Assembly: GCA_004102645.1 (NCBI GenBank)
Contig: CP034928.1
Coordinates: 868,001-932,000, forward strand
Source of the DNA: Candidatus Bipolaricaulis sibiricus
GTDB taxonomy: Bacteria; Bipolaricaulota; Bipolaricaulia; Bipolaricaulales; Bipolaricaulaceae
Direction: 5' to 3'
Length of the DNA stretch: 64,000 nt
Shown: piece after piece, positions 27,187-34,738 of the stretch
Numbering within the stretch: the first letter of the stretch is position 1
Layout of the letters: the number at the start of each line of letters is the position of its first letter
Position numbers and translations under genes: made by a program
Notes under the pieces: generated by a model
Told to the model about the DNA's origin: nothing
The model's database searches: none
Seen by the model: the letters and a program-made list of their open reading frames with translations, nothing else

Positions 27187-29612
27187 TGCGCTTCCTCAGC
27201 CCATGGGCGCTGGCGGGGCTCGCGCCTGCGTTCGTGGTGGTTGTGTTGTCCCTTCGGCGACGGGCGCTCCTCGGTCGAGCGGCGACCCTTCTTGTGCTTG
27301 CGGTGGCCCTGGCCGGACCCGAGGTTGCAGTTCAGCGGCGTCGGGAGACGGTGGTGTTCCTCGTCGATCGATCGGCGAGCGTAGGTGACGAGGCCGCCGC
27401 CGCCCTCGCCCAGTTCGTGGATCCCGTGACATCCCGGGGAGGCGAGGTCGGGATCATCACGTTCGCCGAAACACCCCAGGTCACGCGCTGGCCTGGGTTG
27501 GGCGAGATCCCCGGCGGAGCAGTTCCCATATCCGGGACGGACATCGGGGCAGCCGTGGACCTGGCGGTGGCCCTCGCCCCCACGGGGGCGACCCAGCTCG
27601 TGCTCCTCTCCGACGGCCGCGCTACCTCCGGTGACGTGCTCGCCGCTGCTGCCCGAGCTCGCGATCGCGGGGTGCCGGTCCACGTGTTCCCCGTCGGCCG
27701 GACCGACCTTGTGCGCGTCGCCGAGCTTCGCGGCCCGCGCGAGGTTCCGTTGGGCGTCGTCGCCCTGGACGTGATCGTCGAGGCGTCCAAGCCCACGCCC
27801 GCTACCGTCCACCTCTTCCGGGGGAGCGAGGAAGTCCAGAGCGTATCCGTCGACCTCCCGGCGGGGCGAACGCGGCTGTCCGTGGCAGATCGACCGCCCA
27901 GCTCCGGCTTCTGGACCTATCGCGTCGAGGTGCGAGCTGTCGGTGATCAGATCCCGGAGAACAACGTTCTTGCGTGGGGGGTGGTCGTGGGGGAGCCCGC
28001 GCCGGTCGTTGTCGTGGGGCACGCCCCCAGCGCCACCGACGGTCTCCTCGCCGCAGCAGGGGTCCCGTTCCGCCGGGCGGCGACCCTCGGTACGGAGGAC
28101 CTCGTGGGGGTGGGGCTGGTGATCCTCGACGACCACCCGCTGGGGTTCCTTGGTGCCCGCGCCGTCGACGCGCTGCGGTCGTACGTGTCCGCAGGCGGGG
28201 GGCTTCTCGTCATCCAGGGTCGCCGGGCCGTGGCGGGCTACCTCGGTCCCGTGGAGGACCTCCTTCCGGTCACCTACACGGTGCCCGAACGGGTTCAGGA
28301 GGCCACGGCGGCGGTGGTGTTCGTGCTGGATCGCTCCGGATCGATGTCAGGAACAGCCGGCGACGCGGTGAAGATCGACCTCCTCAAGGAGGCTGCCGCC
28401 GCAGCGGTGGAGGCGATGCCACGCGAGGACCTCGTGGCGGCCATCGCGTTCGACCGCTACCCATACTGGCTGGTCCGGCCGGGGCTTGTGTCGGAGGTGC
28501 GGGACGCGCTGTTCGAGGCCCTGCGGAGCCTGACCGCAGACGGTGGGACGGATGTCTTCCCCGCCCTCGAGCTGGCGGTGAGGGCACTCGCTCCGCTCGA
28601 CGCCCGGGTGCGCCATGTGATCGTGATCTCCGATGGGAAGAGCTTCCGTAACGAAGAGACCCTGGCCTGGCTACGGGAGGAGGTGGCACGGGTGGGAATC
28701 GGTGTGACCACGATCGCCATCGGCGCCGATGCCGACATGTCCATCCTGGACGAACTGAGCTCGATGGGAGAAGGGCGGTCGTACCTGCTCGCCTCGATGA
28801 CCGACCTCCGGCCCGTGCTCGTACAGGAGACCGAGCGCGTAGCCCGGCCGCGGTTCCTGGAGAAGGAGACCGCGGTCCTTCCCGGTCCTGGTGGCGGTGC
28901 CTTCCCCCTCTCCGGAGCGCTGCCCCCGTTGGCGGGATACACGCTGACCTTCCCGAAGCCCACCGCGGAGGTCGTCCTCCTGTCCCCGGCTGGAGACCCG
29001 ATTCTCGCTCGGTGGCGGGTCGGACTGGGGCAGGTTGCCGTGCTCAACACCGACCTGTCCGGGGTATGGACCGGGGAGTGGCTCGGGTCGCCCCAGCTGG
29101 GCGAGCTGTGGGGACACCTCCTCGGGCACCTGTGGGGGGAGAGGCAGACGGTGCGTGTGGACTGGGAGATCGCCGGCTCGACCCTGCGTGTGGCACTCGA
29201 GGCGACCCGAGGCGGGCGGTGGGCGAATGGGCTCCAGTTTGAGGGACAACTCGTTGGCGCTGGCAGCGCATGGCCACTCCTGTTCGATCAGACCGAGCCA
29301 GGTCGGTACGAGGCCACCCTTGCTGCGCCCGCGGCTGGCGCGTACTTGCTCACCGTGAGCGAGCCGGGCGGGGAGTACGGCGGAGCTTTTGCGATGATGG
29401 TGCCGTACCCCGTGGAGCTTGCGGCGTTCGGGCCGGACCACGACGCGCTGCGCCAGATCGCACGCATCACGGGCGGGGAGGTCGTGCGGGACGAGATCTT
29501 GCCCCCCCCGCCTGGGACGGGGCGTGACTGGCGTCCGATCGGCCGAGCCTTGCTGTGGGCTGCTGCCTGCGGCTTCCTCTTGGACCTCGGGTTGCGCAGG
29601 CTCATCCTATAG
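27186..29612 (+). CDS. Large membrane protein with two VWA domains
   Basis: 808 residues. N-terminal helices (about 4-42), a first VWA domain with MIDAS VDRSASVGD (about 59-67), an Ig-like segment, then a glutamine-amidotransferase-like fold (about 265-360; VILDDHPLGFLGARAVDALRS). A second VWA domain carries the full MIDAS LDRSGSMSG (about 379-387) and TADGGTDVFPAL. A beta-rich part and a C-terminal helix end it. GTG start sharing one base with the previous stop (TAGTG). The combination BatA-type N-terminus, GATase-like fold and second VWA matches proteins of MoxR operons that may form an extracytoplasmic scaffold. Confidence 0.88.
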   Translation: MRFLSPWALAGLAPAFVVVVLSLRRRALLGRAATLLVLAVALAGPEVAVQRRRETVVFLVDRSASVGDEAAAALAQFVDPVTSRGGEVGIITFAETPQVTRWPGLGEIPGGAVPISGTDIGAAVDLAVALAPTGATQLVLLSDGRATSGDVLAAAARARDRGVPVHVFPVGRTDLVRVAELRGPREVPLGVVALDVIVEASKPTPATVHLFRGSEEVQSVSVDLPAGRTRLSVADRPPSSGFWTYRVEVRAVGDQIPENNVLAWGVVVGEPAPVVVVGHAPSATDGLLAAAGVPFRRAATLGTEDLVGVGLVILDDHPLGFLGARAVDALRSYVSAGGGLLVIQGRRAVAGYLGPVEDLLPVTYTVPERVQEATAAVVFVLDRSGSMSGTAGDAVKIDLLKEAAAAAVEAMPREDLVAAIAFDRYPYWLVRPGLVSEVRDALFEALRSLTADGGTDVFPALELAVRALAPLDARVRHVIVISDGKSFRNEETLAWLREEVARVGIGVTTIAIGADADMSILDELSSMGEGRSYLLASMTDLRPVLVQETERVARPRFLEKETAVLPGPGGGAFPLSGALPPLAGYTLTFPKPTAEVVLLSPAGDPILARWRVGLGQVAVLNTDLSGVWTGEWLGSPQLGELWGHLLGHLWGERQTVRVDWEIAGSTLRVALEATRGGRWANGLQFEGQLVGAGSAWPLLFDQTEPGRYEATLAAPAAGAYLLTVSEPGGEYGGAFAMMVPYPVELAAFGPDHDALRQIARITGGEVVRDEILPPPPGTGRDWRPIGRALLWAAACGFLLDLGLRRLIL

Positions 29613-29931
29613 GGTCCCGGCCGGGCTTCCGAGTGCTCACACCCCGGACGCACACGACGGCGATCCGGGGTTGGCGACGGCAGGCCTCAAGGGACGGGTG
29701 ACGGGGGACACGATGGGTCCGACCGCCGGGCCCGCGGCCTCGACCGCGACAGGGGAAACCTGCGGTCGCTGTCCCGAAGGTCCCAAGCCGCCGGCCTCAG
29801 GCCAAGGGTCGACGGCCGGCCGTGCAGGCAGATGGGGTTCTGCTACCTGGCAGGAAGGGCCCCAGACGCGCCCCGATCCGCAGGAGTAGATGAACGGACG
29901 GCAGGCGGAGCAACCCGTGCGCGGGTGCCCG
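29613..29931. other. Convergent intergenic region, 319 bases, no gene identified
   Basis: Lies between the plus-strand VWA gene and the minus-strand flavodoxin. I see no convincing ORF. A clear hairpin occurs at 29741-29768: CGACCGC pairs with GCGGTCG around an inner AGG/CCT and a GGAAA loop. GC-rich complementary stretches on both sides could allow a longer fold. I compared it by eye with RNase P RNA, SRP RNA and tmRNA signatures and found none. Confidence 0.5.
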
Positions 29932-30414
29932 TCACGTGAAGAGCTTCTGGGCGATCCGTGCGACGCGGGCCCCCAGCTTCCGGGCGTGGCCAAGCGTCGC
30001 CTCGTCGGGCGCCCCAGCGCAAGCGACACCGTAGTGCCCACCAGCGTCGAGAGGGTCACCCATCACGATCATCCCGTAGATGAGCAGGGCCTGGTGGATG
30101 GCGAGGATCGTCGTCTCCTTTCCACCGCTGGGGTGGGCAGATGTGGCGAACGCCGCGCCGACCTTGCCCTCCATGTGTCGGCGGACCGTGAGGAAGTCGT
30201 CGAGCACCTTCTTCAGCTCGGCTGCCATCCCCCCGAAGTAGACGGGGGAGCCCACGACCACGCCGTGGCTCCCCCGAAACTCGTCGATCGTCACTGTATC
30301 GGGCGTGCGAACGATCGCCTCGCAGCCGGGGACCGTGCGCACTCCCTCCGCCACGGCCTCGGCGAGCTTCCTCGTGTTTCCGGTTCGCGTGTAGTAAAGC
30401 ACCAATACCTGCAT
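29932..30414 (-). CDS. Flavodoxin / WrbA-type flavoprotein
   Basis: 160 residues. FMN phosphate loop YYTRTGNTRKLAEAV (about 7-21) and a second isoalloxazine loop GSPVYFGGMAAELKKVLD (about 55-72), as in flavodoxin_2/WrbA NAD(P)H:quinone oxidoreductases. The HPSGGKETT stretch is typical of WrbA-like enzymes. Probably a small FMN electron carrier or quinone reductase in the cytosol. The start at 30414 (MQVLVLYYTRTG) is set by the loop position; the longer frame upstream is unconserved. Confidence 0.88.
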   Translation of the reverse strand: MQVLVLYYTRTGNTRKLAEAVAEGVRTVPGCEAIVRTPDTVTIDEFRGSHGVVVGSPVYFGGMAAELKKVLDDFLTVRRHMEGKVGAAFATSAHPSGGKETTILAIHQALLIYGMIVMGDPLDAGGHYGVACAGAPDEATLGHARKLGARVARIAQKLFT

Positions 30415-30606
30415 CGCGTTCCTCCTTCGGTGCGCGCTGTGCCGTGATCGTACCCCGACGGCGTCCCGCGGGACCGCGCCACGCGTGGGCGGTGGGCTTC
30501 TGGGTCCGGAAGGAGACGGACGTCCTGGCAGGGCGGTGCAGACCGTGTACACTCTCGGCATCGTCGGTTCGAGGAGTTCTCTATCGGCCCACGGTAAGGA
30601 GGCGAC

Positions 30607-30777
30607 ATGACGTTCGAGCGGCGCAAGATGTACAACGTGAGCCATTTGGGGCTCACCTGCGCGGACTGCGGCACCAAGATCGAGGAGCTGCCTTTTGAGC
30701 CCAAGACCGATCGGCCGGTGTACTGCCAGAAGTGTGCCCGCACACGACGGCGCGATAACCCGCGCGTCCTGCGGTAG
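30607..30777 (+). CDS. Small CxxC...CxxC zinc-ribbon protein
   Basis: 56 residues. Two zinc knuckles, CADC (18-21) and CQKC (40-43), flank LPFEPKTDRPVYC, the pattern of the small CxxC-x17-CxxC family seen in many bacteria; the spacing here is 18. The ends are Lys/Arg rich, so nucleic-acid binding is possible. TAAGGAGG lies 6 bases before the ATG, and a strong terminator follows the stop, so this is a real monocistronic gene. Confidence 0.85.
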   Translation: MTFERRKMYNVSHLGLTCADCGTKIEELPFEPKTDRPVYCQKCARTRRRDNPRVLR

Positions 30778-30788
30778 AGCGATACCGA

Positions 30789-30812
30789 GGGGGCGGCCAT
30801 CGAGCCGCCCCC
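30789..30812 (+). terminator. Intrinsic terminator after the zinc-ribbon gene
   Basis: A perfect 9-base stem (GGGGGCGGC / GCCGCCCCC) with a 6-base loop (30798-30803), followed by TTTCTCT. It begins 12 bases after the stop codon. Confidence 0.85.
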
Positions 30813-30837
30813 TTTCTCTGTCCGATCAGGTACCTCC

Positions 30838-31400
30838 ATCCACCCCCGCCCAGACCGGTCATCACCACCGCCCACGCTGGCCACCGGGCGAGGAGCACGA
30901 GGCCCCCACTCGTTGCTAGCAGCAGCGCCGTTCCGACGTCCCACGGAACGCCGAGGGCGAGGCGGACGGTGACGGCGAGGATCACCTCGACCACGGCCGC
31001 TGAGACGCCGTTCAGGAACTTGCGGACGCCCTGCCAGCTTTGGAGGCGGGGGAGAAGCGGGCCGAGGAAGGCGACGATCACGAACGCGGGGAGGAGCGCG
31101 GCGCCGGTGGTGAGGGCCACCCCGGCTGGCCCGGCGAGGGGCCCCCCGATGAACGTGGCCGATGACAGGACCGGTCCCGGCGTGACCGGGCCCGCGGCGC
31201 TGGCGTCCGGTGAGCCGGCCACCGCCCACCACCTCGCGCTCGATGAACGCGAAGAGCATCATCTCGCTCTCGAAGAGGAGCGCTCCTACCTTGGGGAAGA
31301 ACAGGCCCTCGGTGCCCAGGTTGAGGAAGAGCAGGGTCAGTTCGGCCAAGGCGCTCCTTCGGTTCAGGGCCTTCTGTATCTTGTCTGTACCGCTGGGCAT
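30838..31400 (-). pseudogene. Chromate transporter half-protein (ChrA family), frameshifted
   Basis: Frame 1 from 31400 encodes a ChrA-like N-terminus (LAELTLLFLNLG, FAFIEREVVGGG). Near base 31210 the homology moves to another frame, which encodes GPVTPGPVLSSATFIGG, the hallmark ChrA motif, and the following helices (LPAFVIVAFLGPLLPRL, FLNGVSAAVVEVILAV). About six codons between the two parts are also missing, so this is not simply a single-base change. The frame then runs on without a natural stop into the terminator of the zinc-ribbon gene. ChrA-type proteins export chromate with protons. The 3' limit is approximate. Confidence 0.75.
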
Positions 31401-31440
31401 CGGTGGGAGGTCCGAAGGCGGGGAGCAGTTCCGCCCGCCG

Positions 31441-31740
31441 TCAGACCGGTGAAGCTTGCTCCGACTGGTGGAGCCGGGTCAGCCTCTCCTGAGCGGCCTG
31501 CGCCTCGGCCTGGAGGTCGGCGAGGCAGGCTTCGAGCCTGGCGATCTTCTCCTCACGGCTCACAAACCGTCGGTGGAAGCGGATCTCGGTGCCTGTGTCG
31601 CAACACCCGCCTCCGCGGTGGGCGAACGGCCCGGGCTCGTTGCAGCCGCACCCCAGGTCGTGCGCGGGTGCGCCGCAGCAGCAGGTGGCGCTGAACGCAT
31701 ACGCCCTAGCGTGGTGGTGGTGTTCGTGCATCTCTCTCAC
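31441..31740 (-). CDS. Small His/Cys-rich protein with C-terminal coiled coil
   Basis: 99 residues. The N-terminus MHEHHHHARAYAF and several Cys pairs (CCCGAP, CGCN, CCDTG; about 20-48) look like a metal-binding segment. The second half (FVSREEKIARLEACLADLQ, about 60-78 and on) is a coiled coil typical of DUF5320-like small proteins that accompany PadR regulators. The frame is intact, unlike both neighbours. AAGGAGGTGA lies just upstream, a near-perfect ribosome site. Function unknown; metal sensing or delivery is possible (inference). Confidence 0.75.
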   Translation of the reverse strand: MREMHEHHHHARAYAFSATCCCGAPAHDLGCGCNEPGPFAHRGGGCCDTGTEIRFHRRFVSREEKIARLEACLADLQAEAQAAQERLTRLHQSEQASPV

Positions 31741-32141
31741 CTCCTTCCCTGCCCGTCAGGGTCTCGCGCTCGGCCAACCACTGATCCAGTCGATCGCGGG
31801 TGGCCCGGTGTGCATCGACCAGGTCTGGAGGTAGTCCCATCCCAGGTCGGTGATCGCCTACATCCGCCGGGCAGGGCCACCTCCCGCAGTGTCCCTCGAC
31901 GACTCGACCAACCCCTCTTCCTCCATCCCGCGCAGGGTGCGGTAGAGGGAGCCCGGACCGACACCCGCGCCGTACCCGGGTTCGCCGCTCCGCTCCAGAA
32001 GCTCGTAGCCGTGGCCGGGGCCCGCGCCGGTGGGAGGAGAAGCCAACAGTGGGTGAACCCGCGAACCCGTGCTCAGCCGGGGGGGCAGCAGTCGTACCCA
32101 TCGCGAGGGCGGTCGCAGCAACCTTGGGGATGTTCCGTCAC
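31706..32141 (-). pseudogene. PadR-family transcriptional regulator, inactivated
   Basis: Homology is spread over three frames. The probable start is GTG 32141 (VTEHPQGCCDRPR...GYDCCPP). A run of seven C on the coding strand (32079-32085) then shifts frame; eight would continue into the winged-helix part GPGHGYELLER and GSLYRTLRGMEEEGLVES. An in-frame TAG (31860-31858) stands where the family has Tyr: GPARRM-stop-AITDLGWDYLQTW. A further shift near 31820 leads to ATRDRLDQWLAERE. PadR proteins repress transport or stress genes. The tail overlaps the intact His/Cys gene. Confidence 0.8.
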
Positions 32142-32254
32142 ATCTACATATGCGTCATGTATCTGGACGCTACCACGCCGGGCATCGGCGTCAACAGGAC
32201 GAAGCGGCCGACGTAGGTCAGCCGCCTGAGGTGTACCCGGTCCGGCTACGGAGG

Positions 32255-32677
32255 TCAGTCCCCGAACTCGACCACCCACAGCTCGTCGTCGTCGAGGAGG
32301 TAGTACTCAGCGCGGGTTCCCCGCAGCGCGAGGAGGGCGTAGTCGGGATCGGTTGGCCCCTCCCAGTACTCGCCCCACTCCTCGTCCCACAGCTCCTTTT
32401 TGAGCTCTGGGTCGTCCACGATCTCGACCTCGCCGAACACCTGGGCGTGGGATCCCCCCTCCAGGTTGAGAAAGCACGCCGACGCGCGCGGGTTGCGCGC
32501 GACCTCCTCCACCTTGCGTGACGACTTGCTCGTGGCGAACCAGATGCTACCGTCTTCCTCGTAGGCGACGACCGTCATCGGCCGCATTCGCGGGTAACCC
32601 TCGCTTTCGGTGATGAGCAGCACGATCTCGCTCTCCTCGACGATCTCCCACAGCTTGCGCTCCGCTTCCTCTTCCAT
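32255..32677 (-). CDS. Pyridoxamine 5'-phosphate oxidase-fold (PPOX) flavin-binding protein
   Basis: 140 residues. The split-barrel pattern is visible in LLITESEGYPRMRPMTVVAYEED-type strands, IWFATSKSSRKVEEVARNPRASACF and VFGEVEIVDD, as in general-stress-protein-26-like PPOX proteins binding FMN or F420. It may reduce small substrates or bind flavin as a chaperone; the substrate is unknown. The C-terminus has an acidic extension (YYLLDDDELWVVEFGD). The start at 32677 has AAGGAGG upstream. Confidence 0.85.
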   Translation of the reverse strand: MEEEAERKLWEIVEESEIVLLITESEGYPRMRPMTVVAYEEDGSIWFATSKSSRKVEEVARNPRASACFLNLEGGSHAQVFGEVEIVDDPELKKELWDEEWGEYWEGPTDPDYALLALRGTRAEYYLLDDDELWVVEFGD

Positions 32678-32739
32678 GAGGCCTCCTTCGGACTTGGCGG
32701 GGAGGATACCCGCGCCCGCCTCCCCTGCCAGTCCTCGAT

Positions 32740-32800
32740 TCACGGATCACGGACTAAGGGCTGCGGAAGACGGCTGACGGATCACGGGTCACGGTCCGCG
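32740..32800. repeat. Intergenic repeat of the GGATCACGG / CCGTGGTCCG family (copy 1)
   Basis: Contains tandemly varied units ACGGATCACGG, ACGGCTGACGG and ATCACGGGTCACGG. Related units occur at 37964-38109, 39164-39243 and 50028-50085, always between genes. Confidence 0.6.
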
Positions 32801-33949
32801 GGGCTTCGTTCCGGTGATCGCCCAATGCAGCGCACCCACCCGATGCGCGGTGACGTCGCGCGCCCCGGCGCTCGTCGCGGCCTCCACAACCTCGGGGATG
32901 AGAGGGTAGATCTCCTCCTCATCCCACAGGTCACCCAGGCCGGCACGCGCGGCGTCGCGGTCCGCTTCTGAGGCGAACAGGATGTCGAGGAGGACGAACC
33001 GTCTGCCCGCCACAAGGACGCGCAGGATCTCCTCGAACGCCGGTGCGTACTCAGGAGGGGCCAGGTGGTGGAAGGCGAAGCTGGAGATGATGGCGTGGAA
33101 CGACCCGTCCGGGACGGGGAGGGAGAGAAAGTGGCCTTCGCACAGGTGGTAGTCGGGGTGGACCTCCCGGCACCGGGCAAGCATCTGCGGCGAGAGATCT
33201 ACGCCCCACACCTCAGCCCCCAACCGGGCGACGCGCTCCGCGAACGCGCCGGTGCCGACCCCGATGTCGAGCAGGCGCTCGCCCGCTTGAACCTGGACGA
33301 GGGCTGCGGATCGGGCGATGGACTCGGCGGAACCTGCCAGCGGACCGGCTTGTCCGTCCCCTCGATCGTATGTGGCGGCCATCGCGTCAAACAGGGCGCG
33401 CGTCCCGTCGCGGGTGCGCGGGGGCGGGTGTGAGATGTCGAGGTCCACGACCGCGGCTTCGGCCAGCCCGGCCTGGGTGCGGACCCTGTCGACGAGGGAG
33501 GGCCGCACGGTGAGGACGAGAAACGCACCCGAGGCGAGGGCCACCCGCAGGCCGGGAGTGAACCCCTCGCCCGCGAGCTCGAGCGGGCCCACCTCGTCCA
33601 CCACGACCACGTCAGCTTCCTGGGAAGCGCGTTCGAGCGCGGCGTTCGCGAACGCGAGGCCGTCCGGAGAGAAGAAGAACCGGCGGAACGGGATCCCCGG
33701 CGGATCGAGGGAGCACAGGGAACGCTCCTCCCCGGTGGCGAGGTTCCGCACCTGGTACCCCACGGTCTCACCGCCTCGGAGCACCCGCGGCGAGGCCACG
33801 CCGGCCACGCCGAGGCCCTGGCGCCGGAGCTCCCCCGCCAAGGAGAGGATCGCCGTGGTCTTCCCAGCGCCGATCGGCCCCGTGACGAGGAGGGCCCGCT
33901 CTTTCCTCTCGCGGGCGGCGAGGAGGGCCGCGAGGAGGTCGCTGCTCAG
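32789..33949 (-). CDS. THEP1-type NTPase fused to a class I SAM methyltransferase
   Basis: About 386 residues. Residues 1-180 form a THEP1-like domain: P-loop GPIGAGKTT (about 24-32) and Walker B VVVDEVGPLEL. Residues 190-386 form a methyltransferase with motif I LLDIGVGTGAF (about 225-235) and VWGVDLSPQML, closest in style to UbiE/Methyltransf_11 proteins. No ATG, GTG or TTG exists in frame between the XdhC gene and the P-loop. The best start is CTG 33949, which overlaps the xdhC stop as CTGA with a run of G upstream. The link with xdhC suggests a job in molybdenum-cofactor enzyme maturation (inference). Confidence 0.78.
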   Translation of the reverse strand: MSSDLLAALLAARERKERALLVTGPIGAGKTTAILSLAGELRRQGLGVAGVASPRVLRGGETVGYQVRNLATGEERSLCSLDPPGIPFRRFFFSPDGLAFANAALERASQEADVVVVDEVGPLELAGEGFTPGLRVALASGAFLVLTVRPSLVDRVRTQAGLAEAAVVDLDISHPPPRTRDGTRALFDAMAATYDRGDGQAGPLAGSAESIARSAALVQVQAGERLLDIGVGTGAFAERVARLGAEVWGVDLSPQMLARCREVHPDYHLCEGHFLSLPVPDGSFHAIISSFAFHHLAPPEYAPAFEEILRVLVAGRRFVLLDILFASEADRDAARAGLGDLWDEEEIYPLIPEVVEAATSAGARDVTAHRVGALHWAITGTKPRGP

Positions 33950-34737
33950 GGTGCGTTCCCCCCCAACCGGCCTCGGGCTTCGGCCAGCCGGCCATGGTGG
34001 AACGCCACCACCTCGGCGAGGATGGAGAGGGCCACGAGCCCCGGCGACCTTCCCCCGAGCGGGAGCCCCACCGGGCAGCGGAGGGCCCCCAGCCGCTGCG
34101 GGGGGATCCCGTCCTGTTCGAGCTGGGCTCGGATCTCGGCCGACTTCGCCCGTGACCCGAGCATCCCCACGTAGGCCGGGCCCGGGACCTGGCGGAGGAC
34201 GGCCCGCGCGACCTCGAGGTCGGTGGCGTGGGAGTCCGTGCAGATGACAACGTACGCGCTCTCGCCGAGCGGAGGGATCTCCCGGTAGCCAGGGATGGGG
34301 TTCACCTCCGGTTCGGGGTCTCCGCAGGGCGGTCGGCCGTCGTACACCTTGACCGGGAACGCCGCCACCTCGCCGGCGAGCCGAGCCAGCGCCCGGCCGA
34401 CGTGGCCTGCCCCGAGGACCACGAGCTCGGCCTCCGGGGCGAGGACCTCGTAGAACAGGGTCGCCTTCCCTCCCCCACACTTCAGGCCCCGGTCCGTGAA
34501 GTCGACCGTCTCCAGCGCGGTGCCGTCGCTCGCGAGGAGCCCCTGCGCGCGCCCAATCGCGTGCGCCTCCAGGGACCCACCCCCGACTGTCCCCTCGGTC
34601 TTCCCGTCGGGAAACACGAGCATCCGCGCCCCGGGAAGCCGCGGAGCGGGTCCGTCCACGGCGACAAGGGTTACGAGCACCGCCCGCCCGCCGCGCGCGA
34701 CGAGGTCCGCTGCCCGGGCGAGAAGCTGTCCCGCCAC
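33946..34737 (-). CDS. xdhC: XdhC-family molybdenum-hydroxylase maturation protein
   Basis: 263 residues. The N-terminal XdhC domain carries VGGGSLEAHAI (about 51-61) and GLKCGGG (about 88-94). The C-terminal Rossmann domain has LVVLGAGHVGRALARLA (about 105-121) and the conserved YVGMLGSRAK. XdhC binds molybdopterin, protects the sulfurated cofactor and inserts it into xanthine-dehydrogenase-type enzymes. A molybdenum hydroxylase large subunit lies at 44967-47291. The start is one base before the PLP-enzyme stop, so the three minus-strand genes form one operon. Confidence 0.92.
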   Translation of the reverse strand: MAGQLLARAADLVARGGRAVLVTLVAVDGPAPRLPGARMLVFPDGKTEGTVGGGSLEAHAIGRAQGLLASDGTALETVDFTDRGLKCGGGKATLFYEVLAPEAELVVLGAGHVGRALARLAGEVAAFPVKVYDGRPPCGDPEPEVNPIPGYREIPPLGESAYVVICTDSHATDLEVARAVLRQVPGPAYVGMLGSRAKSAEIRAQLEQDGIPPQRLGALRCPVGLPLGGRSPGLVALSILAEVVAFHHGRLAEARGRLGGNAP

Positions 34738-34738
34738 G

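Noticed and set aside
29419-29889. Open frame of 156 residues running off the VWA gene end
   Set aside because: Most of it is antisense-like shadow of the VWA gene, with no ribosome site and no recognisable sequence.
29613-29931. RNase P RNA, SRP RNA or tmRNA in the convergent gap
   Set aside because: None of their conserved core sequences was found on either strand.
30291-31400. A single intact 369-residue minus-strand gene
   Set aside because: Only its first 60 residues resemble ChrA; the rest is out of frame and crosses a terminator and a real plus-strand gene.
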